From Gammaproteobacteria bacterium (GTDB lineage: Bacteria; Pseudomonadota; Gammaproteobacteria; Pseudomonadales; Azotimanducaceae): 49,531 nucleotides of DNA. The translations under genes and the position numbers were made by a program. Location: NCBI GenBank assembly GCA_027297435.1, contig JAPUIA010000266.1:1-49531 (forward strand), written 5' to 3'. The notes under the pieces are model-generated. The model worked only from the letters and a program-made list of their open reading frames with translations. It did no database searches and was not told the DNA's origin. Shown here piece after piece: positions 47,201 to 49,531 of this stretch (position 1 is the first letter of the stretch; each line of letters starts with the position of its first letter).

Positions 47201-49531
47201 GACCGCGTTCGTGATCCGAAACCGTGCCCTCGAAGGTGATGGGATTGACGATCCTATCGTCGACCAGCACCAGTGGACGCGTGCCCTTGGGATGTTTGAC
47301 CGCGATGAGCACCGACGGAACACGCGGGTTGTATCGTTCCGGCGGCCAGACGAGTTCGATTTGTTCGTTCTGTTGAGCCAGCCAGTTGTGATCGAAGGCG
47401 GGCGCCTCAGCATTGTCTACTTCCGGTAGCTCGTAGGGGGCCGTCGCGACGACCTCGGTGACCTCGGTAAGCACCAATCGATCGACCTCGCTCGCCACGC
47501 GTAGATTGTTGCGGGTCGGTTCGAAGGCCTGCACCTCGGAATCGGACGTCTGCGTCACGTCCTCCATACTCGATGGCCAGAACACACTGAGTTCGTTGGT
47601 GACCACGCCACTGCGATGTCTTCCCGCGGCATTGCTCAACATGGTGATGGCCTTCGTGACGATCAACGTCGTTGCATCGTGAGCGTCCACGCGAAATTCG
47701 AGTTCGTAGCGGAAAACGCCTTCGGGAGCCGGCAACCTGAAGGTTACGGCACCCATCTCGATACCCGTCGGCTCGTCGATCGCACGACCATTCAACGTCG
47801 CGCTGGCCGGCACATAACCCACCTGATCGGACAGCATGAGCGTGGCAGACAGAGTATCGACAGACAGCGCGTCTCCCTCTATTACATACCGATAACGTAG
47901 TTGCCAATCTTGCAGTTCGGCATGCAGTTGGGTGGTGATAGCGCCTTGTCTGTCCGGTAGAGGCGCTACAGTGAAATCCGCACGCCACAATGCGCCGGGC
48001 TGCAGGTCGACAAACTGCGAATAGCTGGAACCCGCAAAGCGCGTATTCGCATCACAAGTCAATACCTCATAGCCGGCGGGCAGGCTCGCGACATCGAGCT
48101 GCACCACATGGCTGCCGGGTTCCACCCCTTCGAAATGGAACTTGCCCTGTTGGTCGGTGACCACGTAAGTCCCGTCCTCGAGCCACAGCCGAACGTCGCG
48201 CAGCCCGCCTACCGAACGTCCAGCGGATGCCTTGGATCCGCAGGCCCCGTCGTAGACTTGGCCGGCGATGAACGACTTACTTTGAAACAGATCTTCCCGC
48301 ACCGTCACGTCGGCGTACGCGACGTTGGCGCCCGCCACCGCCGGACCACTGGCCGTGACGCTATTGCGAGCGCGCCCGAGTTCCGCACCAGCGGTGATTT
48401 CCGTGACGTAACGGAGTTCTACGCGGTCGGCAATAGTGCTCGGTACGACGGCAAAGGTGAGCGTGCGACCGTCGACGGAGACGTAAGGATCCGGCGCCGG
48501 AGCGCCGTCGAGACGCGCTGAGCCTTCCCTGTAGCGGAAGCCCTTCGGCAACGTATCCGTGACATCCATGGTCGTGACCAACCCACTGGAATCATTTGTC
48601 CGCACCAGTACTTGGTATTGCACGAAATCGCCGATGGAGGCAGAGGGTTTGCTGACCTGTTTCGTCACGAACACAGATTGTTGCGCCACGTCCAACGGCA
48701 AGTCGAAACCGGGCACCGATCCAAGCACGACGTCGAAATCTGCACCTCGAGAGCCCGGAACCAAGGTGTAGGGGCCGGTCGGTAAATTGTTCAGATCGGC
48801 ATCGGCAACCACCGAGGGGAACGTGAAGGTCGCCGGCGCGAGCACGTCGAGGCGATACGTACCGGGCGGGATGACTGGAAAGTAAAATGCGCCCGGTGCG
48901 AAATCAAAGTCCATCCCGTTGGCGTCGGTCGCTGCCCCACCGCTCGGCACCGTGGCCGGGAAGCTCGTTACGCCATCGAGACTGAACACTTGCGCAGGCA
49001 GACCAGTCGCAACGTCTATGAGCGTAACGTCCACACCGTCGATGTGTGCACCCGCAGCACTTTCGAAGAGCGTAAACCCCGGATCCAAGACAACCGATAC
49101 GTCATTGGTATCCGAGGCATCATCCGGGTCGGCGTACGCCACCAACACCACGCTCGACGGATCTGCGGAGAGAGCACAGTCGTTGACTTGGGGTGATGCT
49201 GCGTTGGTCTGCGCGTAGCCGGTGAAGATACCGGTGCTGGCGCCGGTCTCGGTCAACAGAATCCGTTCGGTATCGAGCTGACCGACGACGCTCAAGTTCA
49301 GTTCCAGCGTATCCGCGGCAAACGGATTCAGGTCCTGGTCCGGGTCTTCGAGCCGGAGGTAAATCGCCTCGCCCCTATTGAAACGCGCCGCCTCGACCAG
49401 TTCGAGGTCTTGCGGCACGACGGTCGCGGTTCCGAAGCGATCTGTCGGGTTTGCCGCCAGAACGAATGTCTGGCCATCAAAACACTGCGTCGCCTGCACG
49501 GATTCCGTCACCGCGAGCGGATTGCCAGGGT
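44265..49531 (-). CDS. Giant surface protein: DUF11 and SdrD/Cna-B-like modules plus large outer-membrane barrel (5' end outside window)
   Basis: At least 1755 residues; the frame is open through the right edge. Positions below count from the GTG at 49511. About 1–270: beta-sandwich modules. 275–405: a DUF11 repeat (VTKQVSKPSASIGDFVQYQV … MDVTDTLPKGFRYREGSARL). 412–500: a carboxypeptidase-regulatory/SdrD-B-like domain (GLRDVRLWLEDGTYVVTDQQ, FHFEGVEPGSHVVQLD). 515–650: a second DUF11-like region. 720–925: Ig-like domains. From about 925 to the end: alternating polar/aromatic strands typical of an outer-membrane barrel, with RFYTLYGDGTNQRYDAESQR and LDYSIDFDAGTLIFKQPVFS as conserved-looking blocks. 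It probably displays the repeats at the surface. No recognised named family. Confidence 0.8.
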   Translation of the reverse strand, partial: PGNPLAVTESVQATQCFDGQTFVLAANPTDRFGTATVVPQDLELVEAARFNRGEAIYLRLEDPDQDLNPFAADTLELNLSVVGQLDTERILLTETGASTGIFTGYAQTNAASPQVNDCALSADPSSVVLVAYADPDDASDTNDVSVVLDPGFTLFESAAGAHIDGVDVTLIDVATGLPAQVFSLDGVTSFPATVPSGGAATDANGMDFDFAPGAFYFPVIPPGTYRLDVLAPATFTFPSVVADADLNNLPTGPYTLVPGSRGADFDVVLGSVPGFDLPLDVAQQSVFVTKQVSKPSASIGDFVQYQVLVRTNDSSGLVTTMDVTDTLPKGFRYREGSARLDGAPAPDPYVSVDGRTLTFAVVPSTIADRVELRYVTEITAGAELGRARNSVTASGPAVAGANVAYADVTVREDLFQSKSFIAGQVYDGACGSKASAGRSVGGLRDVRLWLEDGTYVVTDQQGKFHFEGVEPGSHVVQLDVASLPAGYEVLTCDANTRFAGSSYSQFVDLQPGALWRADFTVAPLPDRQGAITTQLHAELQDWQLRYRYVIEGDALSVDTLSATLMLSDQVGYVPASATLNGRAIDEPTGIEMGAVTFRLPAPEGVFRYELEFRVDAHDATTLIVTKAITMLSNAAGRHRSGVVTNELSVFWPSSMEDVTQTSDSEVQAFEPTRNNLRVASEVDRLVLTEVTEVVATAPYELPEVDNAEAPAFDHNWLAQQNEQIELVWPPERYNPRVPSVLIAVKHPKGTRPLVLVDDRIVNPITFEGTVSDHERGLSVTIWDNVPISELDSVIEAQVLGSDGQLIASKRRTVHFGQAPVRAELVRDASYLVADGIHPPMLAVRLYDRSGYPARPGISGEFAIDAPYRPLDKTKHLEATEAGLASMNYQVLRDGIAYIQLEPTTDTGEVTLRFSFDQHRSEIVRARLKPGVRGWILVGLAEGVLGHNDVTGNLQSADVEDDVVTDGRIAFYAKGMIKGEWLLTAAYDTDKDTERQLRQQIDPNRFYTLYGDGTNQRYDAESQRKLYLKLERADFETLVGDFDTAFDRTEVTKYTRTLNGIKAGYYGERVKVEAFASDTNQGLEFDEIRGDGTSGVYRLSKRDVVINSERVSLVTRDRLQLDRVIERLQLARYLDYSIDFDAGTLIFKQPVFSQDASFNPIFIEVEYEVERDGFSDELVAGTRIAYRLDDVDSEAALTYINDDAEGSRGELMGVDLNWQVTPERQVRVEVARTDTEAQGSAHAYLVEVEHRSEKLAGRLFVREQELAFGLGQQTTLEADTRRYGAEGEYRVNEELLIRGQVIRQESLKQAGDRTVVLTEARQRIGSSFVKAGVQAIDEKTASGEQRRTQQVTLGASRDFMNGKLTLRGDAEIDFGQGETTDYPTRSVLGAEYDVTSRVSLIAEQEVTWGSERDTQDTRFGIRARPWTGASIDTSLGRHMTENGERLFATTGLIQQWQFNDRWRFDFGADRVQTFKESGAANDSNELLFNASQPPASGSVNDDFSAFYAGFGYRRDSWDVSSRLEFHQGDEADKWNFLAGASRQLADGKVMSGSLAVLLEDRETGARRDQTELRWGVAWRPSGHAWMFLNRLDLVFDKLDDLVFDTRTRKLVNNFNANYKPNDAQLSLQLGFKYVVEDIDGDEYAGNTGLVGAEFRYDLGPKWDVGVRGAMLISMESNLYRYSTGISVGYNVMQNMWVSLGYNFLGFEDDDFVGADYTAKGPFLKLRMKFDRDLLRKFLSFAGVRSSLAEPVTGAR

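Overview
This 49.5 kb window looks like chromosome from a gammaproteobacterium that I cannot place below class. The evidence is the gene order smc–zipA–ligA, a complete System I cytochrome c maturation operon (ccmA to ccmI), a PpnN-type nucleosidase, a DUF349 protein, a pitrilysin-type M16 protease and a PhoP/PhoQ-like two-component pair. I saw no rRNA, tRNA, CRISPR array or intact transposase.

Layout. 0–3 kb: end of an ABC ATPase gene and two FtsX/MacB-type permease genes, with a 165-bp terminal-inverted-repeat element wedged between the permeases. 2.9–3.6 kb: a polytopic membrane protein. 3.6–6.9 kb: a decayed accessory zone holding relics of a VOC/glyoxalase protein, a glutathione S-transferase and an EAL phosphodiesterase. 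Intact genes inside it are a GNAT acetyltransferase and a small module with a MerR regulator, a textbook 19-bp-spacer MerR promoter and a Cys-Cys membrane protein. 7–11.2 kb: an acyl-CoA catabolic cluster (hydrolase, paired acyl-CoA dehydrogenases, divergent enoyl-CoA hydratase). 11.2–14.2 kb: a CDGSH iron-sulfur protein and a large DUF349 coiled-coil protein. 14.2–17.4 kb: sensor kinase, response regulator, PepSY protein and glycine-zipper protein, with a second, highly structured inverted-repeat element between regulator and PepSY genes. 17.4–25.4 kb: glycerate-kinase-like protein, DoxX protein, lipoprotein-type M16 protease, DinG helicase and a lipoprotein sorbosone/PQQ-type dehydrogenase. 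25.4–32.7 kb: SLT-like lipoprotein, ligA, zipA, smc. 32.9–40.4 kb: GntR/FCD regulator and ccmIHGFEDCBA, in which every neighbouring ccm pair overlaps. 40.5–49.5 kb: ppnN, a TonB-dependent receptor, NrtS, and a giant surface protein (DUF11/SdrD-like modules followed by a very large predicted beta barrel) that runs off the window.

Main observations. First, a repeat family occurs at 1604–1768 and 29076–29171. The inverted-repeat ends begin TAG, and that TAG serves as the stop codon of the gene in front. Removing each element restores a TAA stop in a shared TAGYTAAGT context, and in the permease operon it also rejoins a good ribosome-binding site to the next gene. A third, different element at 16229–16463 has the same kind of end at the same kind of place. 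Second, CcmA carries Thr instead of the invariant Walker A Lys. Third, the giant outer-membrane protein at the right edge is the least explained coding sequence here. All identifications come from reading motifs and order by eye; no database search was run.
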